Shown piece by piece: positions 24,944 through 33,044 of a stretch of DNA of 43,421 bases. Position 1 is the first letter of the stretch. Every line of letters starts with the position of its first letter. Origin of the DNA: Cacconaster sp045642485. Lineage in GTDB: Bacteria; Bacteroidota; Bacteroidia; Bacteroidales; UBA932. A program made the translations under genes and the position numbers. The stretch is from NCBI GenBank assembly GCA_045642485.1, contig JAZUIV010000068.1, positions 1 through 43,421 of the forward strand, in the 5' to 3' direction. The notes beneath the pieces were generated by a model. It saw only the letters and a program-made list of their open reading frames with translations, had not been told where the DNA came from and made no database searches.

Positions 24944-26572
24944 TTATAACGCCAGAGTACCGGAATACTCGGAGGTATTGCCGCAGTTGTCCGTGGCAGT
25001 GATTGTCAGGCGGTGAGTTCCCTTGGAGATGGAACCTCGGTCAAGAATGGTGAGCACACCGCGATAGAATTTGAAGAGATGCCACTGCCCGTCAATCTCC
25101 AGAGAGACCTCCGCCACACCGCTGCGGTCATCCTTAATCCGGTACCGCCCCTTTTCCGGCACAATCCGCGGTGCATCCGTATCCAGGGCGATGCAATATC
25201 TGCCGGGACCGACCTTGGTCCCCGCCCAGGACAATACGCCTCCGGCATCCACTGAAGCAAGGAATGACTTCGATACAAGCGAATCGGGGACAAAAGATTC
25301 AAGTTTCAGGATTCCCTTCGACATAAGAGGAGTCCCCGGTGAGGATATCTCCCATACATCCGAGAAGATGCGTTTTTCGCTGTCCACAGTGGCCACTTTC
25401 TTGAAATTGAACACGGCATTGCCGCAAAGTGCGCCCACGGGAAGGACATAGGTTATCCCCTCCTCCTGCAGGACGTTGGGGATGGACCATATGAATTCCC
25501 TGCGGATTGCCGCCGTATCAATTTTCACGGACGGCTCCCTGGAATCGTTGCGCCTGACCTTGAAAGTGACGGACGAACTGTTTCCGTCGAGGTCGGATAT
25601 TTCTATCCTGAGTTTGTGGGTGTCGTAATCCTCAAGGATTATAAGGCCATCATCCTCCCACTCCGACTTGCACTGGAGAAGGTTGCCCGGGTCCATACGG
25701 CTTTTCACCATATCGGCGCCGGAGACCCCCTGCTGGACGAGACTCCTGATATAAGGGCCCTCGGTATAGGAGACGTCACCGACATTGAAACGGAAAATCT
25801 GCCTGTCATCGAGCGTGACTCTGTATTGCTCGACAGCCAGTTTGCCGGTGGTGCCGTTCTGAGTGTCATATGCATCGACTGCGACATAACTCCTGTGCGG
25901 GAGTTCCACAACGGAAGTGTACTGCTTCGGATCCCGGATTGCGGTGAGCAGTTTGGATGTGGGGACAGCAAGAGTATCGAGGCCGTAGAAGGAGACACGC
26001 CGGAAAACCGGACACATCGAATCCTCGGGTGAATAGTAGCCCAACGCTATGTAGTTCAGCGGGAGGTCCTTTTCCGTCTCCCTCACCTCCATATGAAGAT
26101 GGGGGCCTCCTGAGGAGCCTGTGTTGCCCACCTTTCCGAACACGTCTCCCTGCTTAAGGGGGAATTCGTCCGGTTCGGGGAAGAAATTGACAGCGAAACT
26201 CTTCCTGGCGTACTGCTCCTCCTTCACCCTTGCCGCGATGTCACTGCGGAAGGAAAGCATATGGCCATATACGGAATAGGTCCCGTCCGGATGGGTGATA
26301 TAGACGGCGTTGCCGTATCCTGTGTTGGAGACGCTTATCCTGGATACATATCCGCTCTTTATGGCGTGGATGGGATCACCCACCTTCCCCCCTACTCTCC
26401 AGTCGAGCCCCTGATGAAAATGGTTGTGCCTGAGTTCGCCGTAGTTGCCGGAGAAGGACATCGGCATGTCAATCGGCTTTATGGGTTTTTCCTGTGAGGC
26501 GGCGCCGAAACTGAGCAGCATCGCCAGAAAAAGGGATGCTCCACGCAAATGCAGCTTCAGACCGTGGAACAT
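24944..26572 (-). CDS. M23 family (LytM-type) peptidoglycan endopeptidase
   Basis: This 542-residue protein has a signal peptide (about 1-26) and an N-terminal M23 zinc peptidase domain: RHNHFHQGLDWR (His and Asp ligands), YGHM and GGPHLHMEVR (HxH). All ligands are present, so it should be active on peptidoglycan cross-bridges. The remaining 350 residues form beta-rich domains that often follow M23 in Bacteroidetes. It lies 3 nt after dnaJ, making it the third gene of the grpE-dnaJ operon and possibly heat-inducible. Confidence 0.92.
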   Translation of the reverse strand: MFHGLKLHLRGASLFLAMLLSFGAASQEKPIKPIDMPMSFSGNYGELRHNHFHQGLDWRVGGKVGDPIHAIKSGYVSRISVSNTGYGNAVYITHPDGTYSVYGHMLSFRSDIAARVKEEQYARKSFAVNFFPEPDEFPLKQGDVFGKVGNTGSSGGPHLHMEVRETEKDLPLNYIALGYYSPEDSMCPVFRRVSFYGLDTLAVPTSKLLTAIRDPKQYTSVVELPHRSYVAVDAYDTQNGTTGKLAVEQYRVTLDDRQIFRFNVGDVSYTEGPYIRSLVQQGVSGADMVKSRMDPGNLLQCKSEWEDDGLIILEDYDTHKLRIEISDLDGNSSSVTFKVRRNDSREPSVKIDTAAIRREFIWSIPNVLQEEGITYVLPVGALCGNAVFNFKKVATVDSEKRIFSDVWEISSPGTPLMSKGILKLESFVPDSLVSKSFLASVDAGGVLSWAGTKVGPGRYCIALDTDAPRIVPEKGRYRIKDDRSGVAEVSLEIDGQWHLFKFYRGVLTILDRGSISKGTHRLTITATDNCGNTSEYSGTLAL

Positions 26573-26575
26573 ACC

Positions 26576-27721
26576 CTAACTGAACATTTTTCTTACGCGC
26601 TCAAAGAAATTGCGGTCCTCCTTTTCCGGAGCCGGAGTGAAGGACTGGGAATTCTTTAGCTTTTCAAACATTGCCTTTTCATCCTTGTCCAGTTTCTTGG
26701 GAATCCAAACCTGAACATAGACCAGAAGGTCTCCGGAAGTGTATCCGTTGACATCCTGAATACCCTTGCCCCTGAGCCTCAGCACCTTTCCGGGCTGAGT
26801 CCCGGGCTCTATCTTGATCTTGAGTTTGCCGTCCACGGAAGGAATCTCCGCCGTGCAGCCCGTAATTGCGTCAGGAACTGAAATATAGAGAGTGTAAATC
26901 AGGTCGTTCCCGTCACGCTGCAGCAGCGCATCCTCTTCCTCCTCAATGACTACCAGAAGGTTGCCGTTGATGCCTCCGCTCTTGGCGGCATTTCCCTTGC
27001 CCTGCACCGTCAACTGCATTCCTGACTGGACACCGGCGGGAATCTTGAACGTGATTTCCTCCGCCTGCCTGACAAGACCGCTCCCGCTGCACTTCCGGCA
27101 GGGATTGGTGATTTTCTTGCCCTCTCCCCCGCAATACGGGCAGGGAGAAGATGTCTGCATCTGCCCCAGGATGGTCTGAGTCACCTTGGTGACCATACCG
27201 GTCCCGTGGCAGTGGTCACAGGTTTTGATGTCGGACGAGTTCACCGCTCCTTTCCCGGCACAGTCGGGACACTGGACGAATTTGTTGATTTTGACTGTCT
27301 TTTCAACGCCGTGGGCAATCTCGGACAGATTCAACTTGACCTTTATGCGGATATCGCTTCCTCTTGGCACGCGGCGCTGGGAACGTCCGCCACCGAATCC
27401 GCCGAATCCGCCGAACGCGCTCCCGAATATATCCCCGAACTGCGAGAATATATCCTCCATCGAGAATCCTCCTGCATTGAAGCCGCCTGCCCCACCCATT
27501 CCGGCGTGGCCGAACTGGTCATAGCGGGCACGCTTCTGAGGGTCTGACAGAACGTCATACGCCTCGGCCGCCTCCTTGAATTTCTCCTCGGCCGCCTTGT
27601 CACCCGGATTCTTGTCCGGATGGTACTGGATGGCCTTCTTGCGATAGGCCTTCTTTATCTCATCGGCACTGGCACCCTTTTCGACGCCGAGCACTTCGTA
27701 ATAATCTCTCTTTTCTGCCAT
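26576..27721 (-). CDS. dnaJ: Chaperone DnaJ (Hsp40)
   Basis: This 381-residue type I Hsp40 has the J domain with HPD (about residue 34), a Gly/Phe-rich linker with a GGFGGFGGG stretch, four CxxCxGxG zinc motifs (CPDCAGKG, CDHCHGTG, CPYCGGEG, CRKCSGSG) and the C-terminal substrate-binding domains. It stimulates the DnaK ATPase and delivers substrates. It lies 9 nt after grpE and 3 nt before the M23 peptidase gene. Confidence 0.98.
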   Translation of the reverse strand: MAEKRDYYEVLGVEKGASADEIKKAYRKKAIQYHPDKNPGDKAAEEKFKEAAEAYDVLSDPQKRARYDQFGHAGMGGAGGFNAGGFSMEDIFSQFGDIFGSAFGGFGGFGGGRSQRRVPRGSDIRIKVKLNLSEIAHGVEKTVKINKFVQCPDCAGKGAVNSSDIKTCDHCHGTGMVTKVTQTILGQMQTSSPCPYCGGEGKKITNPCRKCSGSGLVRQAEEITFKIPAGVQSGMQLTVQGKGNAAKSGGINGNLLVVIEEEEDALLQRDGNDLIYTLYISVPDAITGCTAEIPSVDGKLKIKIEPGTQPGKVLRLRGKGIQDVNGYTSGDLLVYVQVWIPKKLDKDEKAMFEKLKNSQSFTPAPEKEDRNFFERVRKMFS

Positions 27722-27730
27722 AACTGTTTA

Positions 27731-28216
27731 CTATACGCCAACCACTACCTTGGCAAAGCGGATGACATTGCCCTTGAGGGTATATCCTTCCTGGGTAACG
27801 TCAATGACACGGTTTTTCTTCTCCTCTTCCTGTACGGGCAACTGCGCCACCGCTTCGTGAAGGTCTGTATTGAAAATCTCTCCCACGGCGTTGATTTTTT
27901 CAACTCCCCGCTGGGAAAGGAATGATGTCAGTTTGTTCATTATCAACTCCGTCCCCTCGATGGCAGCGGCGCCGGCATCCGACGCTCTCAACACCTGAAG
28001 TGCCCTTTGGCAGTCATCCAGGACAGGGAGGAATCCGGTGAGGATATCCTTGCCGGCATTGTCAATCAGTTCCAGACGTTCCCGGGCCTTGTTGCGGCGG
28101 AAGTTGTCGAACTCCGCCATCAGACGGACGTATTGGTCTTTCTGCTGTTCAATCTCCTGCTGAAGGTCAGCGATCTTGGGTTTGGGCTGTTTTATCTTTT
28201 TGCTGTTCTCACTCAT
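27731..28216 (-). CDS. grpE: Nucleotide exchange factor GrpE
   Basis: This 161-residue protein has an acidic and polar start, a long coiled coil (IADLQQEIEQQKDQYVRLMA, then EFDNFRRNKARER) and the C-terminal beta domain with HEAVAQLPV and KGNVIRFAKVVVGV. It releases ADP from DnaK. ATG 28216 is chosen over a TTG at 28240 because that TTG lies inside the -7 promoter box. It leads the operon with dnaJ and the M23 peptidase gene. Confidence 0.97.
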   Translation of the reverse strand: MSENSKKIKQPKPKIADLQQEIEQQKDQYVRLMAEFDNFRRNKARERLELIDNAGKDILTGFLPVLDDCQRALQVLRASDAGAAAIEGTELIMNKLTSFLSQRGVEKINAVGEIFNTDLHEAVAQLPVQEEEKKNRVIDVTQEGYTLKGNVIRFAKVVVGV

Positions 28217-28237
28217 ATCTTTCAGATTATGTTCCCG

Positions 28238-28245
28238 CAAAATTA
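28238..28245 (-). promoter_or_regulatory. -7 box of the grpE-dnaJ operon
   Basis: The minus strand reads TAATTTTG, a full TAnnTTTG match, 21 nt upstream of the grpE ATG. A TTTTGG about 18-20 nt further upstream could be the -33 element. Confidence 0.6.
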
Positions 28246-28316
28246 CTCAAAATCTTTGCCACCCCAAAATCAAACGCCATTTTGTCACCTGACAGCAAAA
28301 AAATGTCACTGACAAT

Positions 28317-28347
28317 TTTGGATAATCAAAAAATCGGTTTAACTTTG
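28317..28347 (+). promoter_or_regulatory. Promoter of tRNA-Glu
   Basis: TTTG (28317-28320) and TAACTTTG (28340-28347) are spaced by 19 nt, matching the -33/-7 pattern. The tRNA starts 16 nt later. Confidence 0.75.
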
Positions 28348-28362
28348 CACCGCTTAAAGGAC

Positions 28363-28435
28363 GGCGCTATCGAATAAGGGTTCAGTTCGCGGCCCTCTCA
28401 AGGCTGAAATACGGGTTCGAATCCCGTTAGCGCTA
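28363..28435 (+). tRNA. tRNA-Glu (anticodon CTC)
   Basis: The acceptor GGCGCTA/TAGCGCT (first pair G-U), D stem GAAT/GTTC (one G-U), anticodon stem CGGCC/GGCTG with loop CTCTCAA (CTC, Glu), variable AAAT and T stem ACGGG/CCCGT with loop TTCGAAT all fold. The discriminator is A73; CCA is not encoded. Many bacteria use only the TTC isoacceptor for Glu, so this one is supplementary for GAG codons. The D arm and the first base pair are less regular than in the other tRNAs here. Confidence 0.85.
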
Positions 28436-28444
28436 CAGAAACGG

Positions 28445-28478
28445 CAAGAGGACGGTTTTCCCGCCCTCTTGTTTTTTT
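28445..28478 (+). terminator. Rho-independent terminator behind tRNA-Glu
   Basis: CAAGAGG-A-CGG pairs with CCG-C-CCTCTTG, followed by seven T. The T-run overlaps the stop codon of the convergent rhodanese-fusion gene. Confidence 0.8.
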
Positions 28479-29562
28479 ATTTCCCTTTTTCCAGGTGCTG
28501 GGTACACGACACAAGTTTGTCGGTGTTGATGTAGTCGCACCCCAGTCCGATGAATCTGTCCCAGGCGGCAGCGTTGTCCGGAGCCCCCCAGAAACGGATG
28601 CGCTTGCCCAGACTGTGGGCCTTCACCACGGCGGCCTTCAGCCTGAGAACATCTTCAGCGGCCATTTCGGATACGCCGTCCCACTTCGAATAGTTGCCGA
28701 AATATTCGCTGAAAAGGGCCACTCTTTCAAGTTGGGCAGGTGTGTATTCCTTGTCAAGATTGCCGTCGAAGGTGATGAATGAAGGGTATTTGCCGAAATC
28801 CTCAGGCGACGGCTTCTGACCGGAGATTATCACAAGACAGGCGTGAGGGTTGACGCTCCTGTCAAAGACATCCGGATACCGGGACAACTTCTCCGCCAGT
28901 GCAGTCAGGAAAGGCGCCACATCCTCCGACTTCACGTCTATCATAAGCTGAATCTCACGGTTTGCATCGTCATTCCAGATGTGCCCGCCGTTGTATCTGA
29001 CCATCCTCACAATAGGTTTGAGATAGAATTCATCGAAATCCTGATTGTAGAGGAAGTCATCCTTCCCGTGGCCTATGAGGAACTTCGAACCGCCCACATA
29101 GAACATATCGCACTCCACCGTGTTGGCTTTCATTGCGTATGCGAGCCAGAACGGGGCCTGCTGGGCATAGTCGTTATGCGAATGTATCAGGACCTTCCCT
29201 ATCTGCTCAATGACCGAGAGATACCCTTTGTCAAGTTCCAATCCGCCGAAGCCCATCTCCGAGAGTATCGCCACCGCCTCCTTGCTTCTTCTGCCGCTGC
29301 GGCAATAAACGGCAAGCCGCGACCCTTTCCTGACGCTCTTTCTTACAATTTTCCTGAAGTCCTCGCTTTTGACGTCGATGTTCAACGCCCCTTCGAGGTG
29401 GCCCTCGGCAAATTCATCAGCAGTCCTGACATCCAGAATCACATAGCCGCCCCCTCTTGTCTGAGCGAGGAAATCCCCGGTGGGAAGGGAGGTGAATCCC
29501 TGTCCGGCGCCGCTGTAAACGCAAAGTAGCAGCGCCGCAATAGCAAAAATTATCTTTTTCAT
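28477..29562 (-). CDS. Secreted rhodanese domain fused to a PLC/GDPD-like phosphodiesterase domain
   Basis: This 361-residue protein has a signal peptide (about 1-20), a rhodanese domain (about 25-120) with the intact active-site loop CRSGRRS and the DVRTADEFAEGHLEGA motif, and a C-terminal domain (about 125-361) beginning HSHNDYAQQAPFW, with VECDMF and IGHGKDD, and ending in a GCDYINTDK stretch typical of glycerophosphodiester or phosphoinositide phosphodiesterase TIM barrels. The rhodanese part may handle sulfane sulfur or serve as a binding module; the barrel should act on a phosphodiester. I do not know of a characterised fusion of this kind. Its -7 box almost touches the ATG. Confidence 0.8.
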   Translation of the reverse strand: MKKIIFAIAALLLCVYSGAGQGFTSLPTGDFLAQTRGGGYVILDVRTADEFAEGHLEGALNIDVKSEDFRKIVRKSVRKGSRLAVYCRSGRRSKEAVAILSEMGFGGLELDKGYLSVIEQIGKVLIHSHNDYAQQAPFWLAYAMKANTVECDMFYVGGSKFLIGHGKDDFLYNQDFDEFYLKPIVRMVRYNGGHIWNDDANREIQLMIDVKSEDVAPFLTALAEKLSRYPDVFDRSVNPHACLVIISGQKPSPEDFGKYPSFITFDGNLDKEYTPAQLERVALFSEYFGNYSKWDGVSEMAAEDVLRLKAAVVKAHSLGKRIRFWGAPDNAAAWDRFIGLGCDYINTDKLVSCTQHLEKGK

Positions 29563-29567
29563 ATCTG

Positions 29568-29575
29568 CAAAAATA
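29568..29575 (-). promoter_or_regulatory. -7 box directly in front of the rhodanese-fusion start codon
   Basis: The minus strand reads TATTTTTG followed after 5 nt by the ATG at 29562. The predicted transcript is leaderless or nearly so. Confidence 0.5.
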
Positions 29576-29584
29576 TCATACGAT

Positions 29585-31225
29585 TCAGGAGAGATTCAGG
29601 ACGTCTGTGCAACAGTCAAGGATGGCACTGCGGTGAGTGATGAAAATCACGGTCTGGCTCCGCTCCTCAAGTCCAAGACGCAGGTTCTCTATCAGACGCC
29701 GCTCCGTGGCCGCATCCAACGCAGATGTTGACTCATCCAGAAGCAGCACGCTCCCCTTGCGCAGCAACGAGCGGGCAATACATATCCTCTGCGCCTGGCC
29801 CTCACTGAACCCCACGCCATTCTCCGCACAAACTTTGTCCAGCCCGTCCGGGTCCTCCAAAATAAAATCACAGCAGGCAATCCTCAGCACCCGGAACAAC
29901 TGCTCATCCGTAGCATCCGGATTGCCGAGCAGAAGGTTCTCCCGTACAGTGCCGCTGAAAAGGGTGTTGCCCTGCGGCACATACACAAGATTGCATCTGG
30001 TCTGGGGAGATGCCTCCACCTCCTCGTCGGCGTTATACAAGCGGACGGAACCGCTTTCAGGCTTTACAAGAGAGAGAATCAGCCTGAACAGAGTCGTCTT
30101 GCCGGACCCGGTCTCACCCATCAGGGCAGTAACGCTGCCCGGCTTGAAATCATACGAGAAGTTCCTGAACACGGATTCCTTACCATCATACGTGAAATTC
30201 AGGTCAGACAGCCGAACTCCCACATTGGCTCCGAGATAGACAGAGTCCCCCTCCGACTCCAGCGGTGACAAGTCCAACTCCCTGAGCCTGTCTCCGGAGA
30301 CCGAACCGTCAATAATGGCGGGCAGCAGCCCCATCATCGACTGGAAAGGGTGCTGAATCTGCCCAACCAGCTGAATGAACGCAATCATCATTCCGTATGA
30401 GATTGCCCCCCGCTGAAGGCCGAAAACGCCCCAGGCAAAAGTAATAAGGTATCCCAGCGCAAAGCCTATCCTCGCGATGGAGATGCTTACGCTTGAAAAA
30501 CGGGTTTTCTTCTTGATCTGCTCCACCTGAAATTCCTGAGTATCAGACAAGAGTTGGACAACCTCCCCCGTCTGTTCCAGAGTCTGCACCACCACCCGGT
30601 TCTGAAGATTCTCCTGGAGCAGGCTCTGAATCTTGCTCTCAGTGTTTCTGATATCCTTGGACAGCCCCCTCATCTTACGGAAATACAACTTGCTCGCAAC
30701 AAGAAAAACAGGAGATATCACCAACACTATGACGGAGAGTCCGGGCTGCATTGCAAAAAGGAAAAGGAATGCACCCACCAGACGGAACAGCACCGTGACA
30801 ATATCCGGCACCGTGTCGGTAATGACTGAAGTCACTTTATTGGAGTCCGTCATAAGACGGTTCATTATATCTCCTGAGTGGATATCGTCCCTGCCGCTCC
30901 ATACTCTGTGCATAAGCCGGGAAAAGGTCCTGAGCCGCATTTTGTTGACGCTTCTTGTGCCCAGAAGGGCGGAGACCCAACTCCAGGCATACCCTGTCAG
31001 AACCGAGAGAAGCATCGAAGATGCCAACACCGCGACGGCAACTGCGAGATTGCCGTCAAGGTTTCCGGTGGCAATATCCACGGACCTCTTTGTAGCCCAG
31101 ATAAATACAAAATCCAACGACACGCTCAGGATGCCCAGAAGCGCATTGATGACGGCTTTGAGCCGGATTCCCTTGGAAACCTTCCAGAACCATTGCAGAG
31201 AAGAACTTATTCCACTTACCGTCAT
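29585..31225 (-). CDS. ABC transporter, fused permease and ATPase (exporter type)
   Basis: This roughly 546-residue half-transporter has an N-terminal six-helix membrane domain and a C-terminal nucleotide-binding domain with Walker A GETGSGKTT, Walker B SVLLLDESTSALD and the switch His in FITHR. The signature loop is FSEGQ where most ABC proteins have LSGGQ. There is no C39 peptidase domain, so any leader removal must be done by another protein. The ATG at about 31225 is preferred over a GTG at 31312 because it lies about 5 nt after the stop of the S26 peptidase gene. It is the last gene of the kinase-RRE-peptidase-exporter operon and probably exports its product. Confidence 0.92.
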   Translation of the reverse strand: MTVSGISSSLQWFWKVSKGIRLKAVINALLGILSVSLDFVFIWATKRSVDIATGNLDGNLAVAVAVLASSMLLSVLTGYAWSWVSALLGTRSVNKMRLRTFSRLMHRVWSGRDDIHSGDIMNRLMTDSNKVTSVITDTVPDIVTVLFRLVGAFLFLFAMQPGLSVIVLVISPVFLVASKLYFRKMRGLSKDIRNTESKIQSLLQENLQNRVVVQTLEQTGEVVQLLSDTQEFQVEQIKKKTRFSSVSISIARIGFALGYLITFAWGVFGLQRGAISYGMMIAFIQLVGQIQHPFQSMMGLLPAIIDGSVSGDRLRELDLSPLESEGDSVYLGANVGVRLSDLNFTYDGKESVFRNFSYDFKPGSVTALMGETGSGKTTLFRLILSLVKPESGSVRLYNADEEVEASPQTRCNLVYVPQGNTLFSGTVRENLLLGNPDATDEQLFRVLRIACCDFILEDPDGLDKVCAENGVGFSEGQAQRICIARSLLRKGSVLLLDESTSALDAATERRLIENLRLGLEERSQTVIFITHRSAILDCCTDVLNLS

Positions 31226-31230
31226 ACTGA

Positions 31231-31695
31231 TTACCGTTTTATACCCAACTTCCCACAAATCCCGCGGAAAAGATTCAAAGCCTTGATGTTCAATGGGTTC
31301 AGAGCCACCCACAAACGGGAGTAGATTTTATACGAAAGGTTGTCGACCGAAACGAAACGCCCTACTCCACCCTTGGCAGGGACACGCCAGAAACCTTCCA
31401 CGACCCCAAGCACCAGATGCCTGGGGACATACTCCTTGCAAAGGCAATTGTCCCCCCTGAACACATAACAGTCAGGGCGTACTTCCAGAATACGGTGGAT
31501 GACATAACCGTCTCCCCTATTATAGACAGCGACGTCGTAGCGCCTCAACTCTCCCGTCAACGGATGGATGAGCACCGGGTCACGGCGATAGCGGAGCATA
31601 GGGTACATACTTATTCCCTGCACCTGTGTGACATACTCACCGCAATCGGAAAGAGCCTGTTCGAAGTTACCGTATGTTTCGAACGAACCGTTCAT
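31231..31695 (-). CDS. S24/S26 family signal-peptidase-like protease
   Basis: This 154-residue protein has the S26 core: QGISMYPML with the nucleophile Ser29, YVIHRILEV with a His where bacterial type I signal peptidases use Lys, and FRGDN. The Ser/His arrangement is that of the ER-type (Sec11/SipW) subfamily. No clear N-terminal membrane anchor is visible, so it may work in the cytoplasm or at the membrane through a partner. Its place between the RRE gene and the ABC exporter gene suggests it trims a peptide or leader before export. Confidence 0.85.
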   Translation of the reverse strand: MNGSFETYGNFEQALSDCGEYVTQVQGISMYPMLRYRRDPVLIHPLTGELRRYDVAVYNRGDGYVIHRILEVRPDCYVFRGDNCLCKEYVPRHLVLGVVEGFWRVPAKGGVGRFVSVDNLSYKIYSRLWVALNPLNIKALNLFRGICGKLGIKR

Positions 31696-31709
31696 TGCCG
31701 GCGTAAAGT

Positions 31710-31979
31710 TTATTCTTTTTCGAAAATTCCGGCCTGAGCCATCTTCTCCACCACCCCGTCAACCTCTGTCTTGGCCCGGTCAGGGTCAATATCGTATGTA
31801 GCCGCATAAAGAGCGTAAATCTCCGGGAGTTCCTTCCCCTCCTCAATCCACTTCCAGACATCGGCGGAAGGTTCGTTCATCTTTATCATCCCCGGGAAAT
31901 CCTTCTCCAGGTCCCCGGTGGATATAGCCATCGTTTTGCCCATCACCGGGCAGAGCATAAAGCCTTTCTTGATTTTCAT
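31710..31979 (-). CDS. PqqD-like protein (RiPP recognition element)
   Basis: This 89-residue protein resembles PqqD, the winged-helix RRE that binds leader peptides and presents them to modifying enzymes in RiPP pathways. MKIKKGFMLCPVMGKTMAIS forms the N-terminal strands, and NEPSADVWKWIEEGKE plus DGVVEKMAQAGIFE fit the helical part. ATG 31979 overlaps the kinase stop by 4 nt and is preferred to an upstream start. The family is also found in Bacteroidetes next to kinase, peptidase and exporter genes without an rSAM enzyme. Confidence 0.82.
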   Translation of the reverse strand: MKIKKGFMLCPVMGKTMAISTGDLEKDFPGMIKMNEPSADVWKWIEEGKELPEIYALYAATYDIDPDRAKTEVDGVVEKMAQAGIFEKE

Positions 31980-32854
31980 ATAGCGTCGGAAATATTGTTC
32001 AAAAGACATTCAGATGAGACCCTCACACATTCGCGGGTCATATTGATATACAGGTTATAAACCGGTATCTGTCCGTATAGCCTCTCCAGGAGGCTCAGGG
32101 TCTGCAACCGGCCTTCGAGCCCCCGGGGGATGAAGACCTGATGCATCAGGAAATCAAAGGCCTCCCCACGCGTGGCCCTTGTGATGTACGGGGCATTGAC
32201 GGTGGTGCCGAAACCCGGAGCATCCTCCAGACGGGTCAGCAGGCAGATGCCCCCCAAGGGGACCTGTACGTTTTCATCCAGACGCTCCTTGCCGCTCCAG
32301 GGGGAACCGCAGGCGAGGATTTCCCCGTCAGGGCGGAACCAGAGTATGGGTTTGTCACCGTTGATGACGCGCACCCTGTCCGCGCCAAGATATTTCTGCC
32401 AGAGGAATGCGTGGGTCGATTTCCCCACCCCGCTCTCCGCGGTGAAGATGAAGGCCTTGCCGTCGCACTCTATGGCTACACCGTGGGTCATCAGGCGGCC
32501 CAGCCCCGGGCTCAACTCGCTCAAAGGGATTGTCATAGCATAGAGTTCGGCCTCCATTGGCCCTACGTTGTCCCTGTCGGCCTTGAGGATGTCCTCATCC
32601 GTGGCCTCCAAGTGCAGGATTGGTTGCGGGGCTGCGAAGGAGGGATATCTGCCGGCGCCCGATTCACGGTTGGAGGGATACCTTCCGGCACCCGATTCAC
32701 GGCCGGAGAGTTGCCTGCCGTCGCCCGATTCACGGCCGGAGAGTTGCTCCGATGCGAGGTACCGTTTGCACCGCTCCCTTACATATTCGGGGAAACGGGT
32801 GCAGAAGTCTATCTGCAGACCAGCAATATCCAGATACACGTGCGACCTTTCCAT
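31976..32854 (-). CDS. HPr-kinase-like P-loop protein with a coding minisatellite
   Basis: This 292-residue protein has the Walker A motif AESGVGKST at about residues 139-147, the NGDKP motif near 165 and a CGSPWSGKE stretch, placing it in the HprK/P-related family of small serine kinases. Such kinases occur in lasso-peptide and related RiPP clusters, where some phosphorylate the precursor. Residues about 36-72 consist of an 11-residue repeat (LSGRESGAGRY type) in three and a half copies, which is not part of the family core. The -7-like box TAACTTCG lies 4 nt before the ATG. It is the first gene of an operon with the RRE, S26 peptidase and ABC exporter genes. Confidence 0.8.
   Translation of the reverse strand: MERSHVYLDIAGLQIDFCTRFPEYVRERCKRYLASEQLSGRESGDGRQLSGRESGAGRYPSNRESGAGRYPSFAAPQPILHLEATDEDILKADRDNVGPMEAELYAMTIPLSELSPGLGRLMTHGVAIECDGKAFIFTAESGVGKSTHAFLWQKYLGADRVRVINGDKPILWFRPDGEILACGSPWSGKERLDENVQVPLGGICLLTRLEDAPGFGTTVNAPYITRATRGEAFDFLMHQVFIPRGLEGRLQTLSLLERLYGQIPVYNLYINMTRECVRVSSECLLNNISDAI
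32639..32750. repeat. 33-bp tandem repeat inside the kinase gene
   Basis: Three full units (32639-32671, 32672-32704, 32705-32737) and a 13-bp partial unit. The shared core CCCGATTCACGG is invariant. The unit length is a multiple of three, so copy-number change would keep the frame and alter only the loop between the N-terminal segment and the kinase core. Confidence 0.9.
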
Positions 32855-32858
32855 ATTG

Positions 32859-32866
32859 CGAAGTTA
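32859..32866 (-). promoter_or_regulatory. -7-like box directly in front of the kinase start codon
   Basis: The minus strand reads TAACTTCG (one base off TAnnTTTG), 4 nt before the ATG at 32854. The same variant box precedes the EEP operon. Confidence 0.4.
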
Positions 32867-32891
32867 CGAAAAAAGTTGCACATATGCGAGA

Positions 32892-32909
32892 GTTGCGCGC
32901 CACGCGAGT
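32892..32909. repeat. 18-bp direct repeat, copy 1
   Basis: GTTGCGCGCCACGCGAGT occurs here and again at 33127-33144, both in the 407-bp gap between the kinase gene and lipoprotein 1. No gene is seen in this gap. Confidence 0.7.
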
Positions 32910-33044
32910 TGCGCGGACGCACGAATTCATCCGCACAGACGGGTGATTGTTGTGCAAAACCGTAGCGACCAGGGCTACAGAACGTAAGTTGTTCACAATC
33001 AGTGATTAAAGTAATCAAACCTTGCGTTTTCGAGGGAGGGGTGC

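Noticed and set aside
32639..32750. A CRISPR array suggested by the regular repeats
   Set aside because: The units are contiguous with no spacers, lie inside a coding frame and are a multiple of three long.
29585..32854. A lasso-peptide biosynthetic cluster
   Set aside because: No asparagine-synthetase-like cyclase or transglutaminase-like B2 protease is present, and the protease here is of the S26 type.
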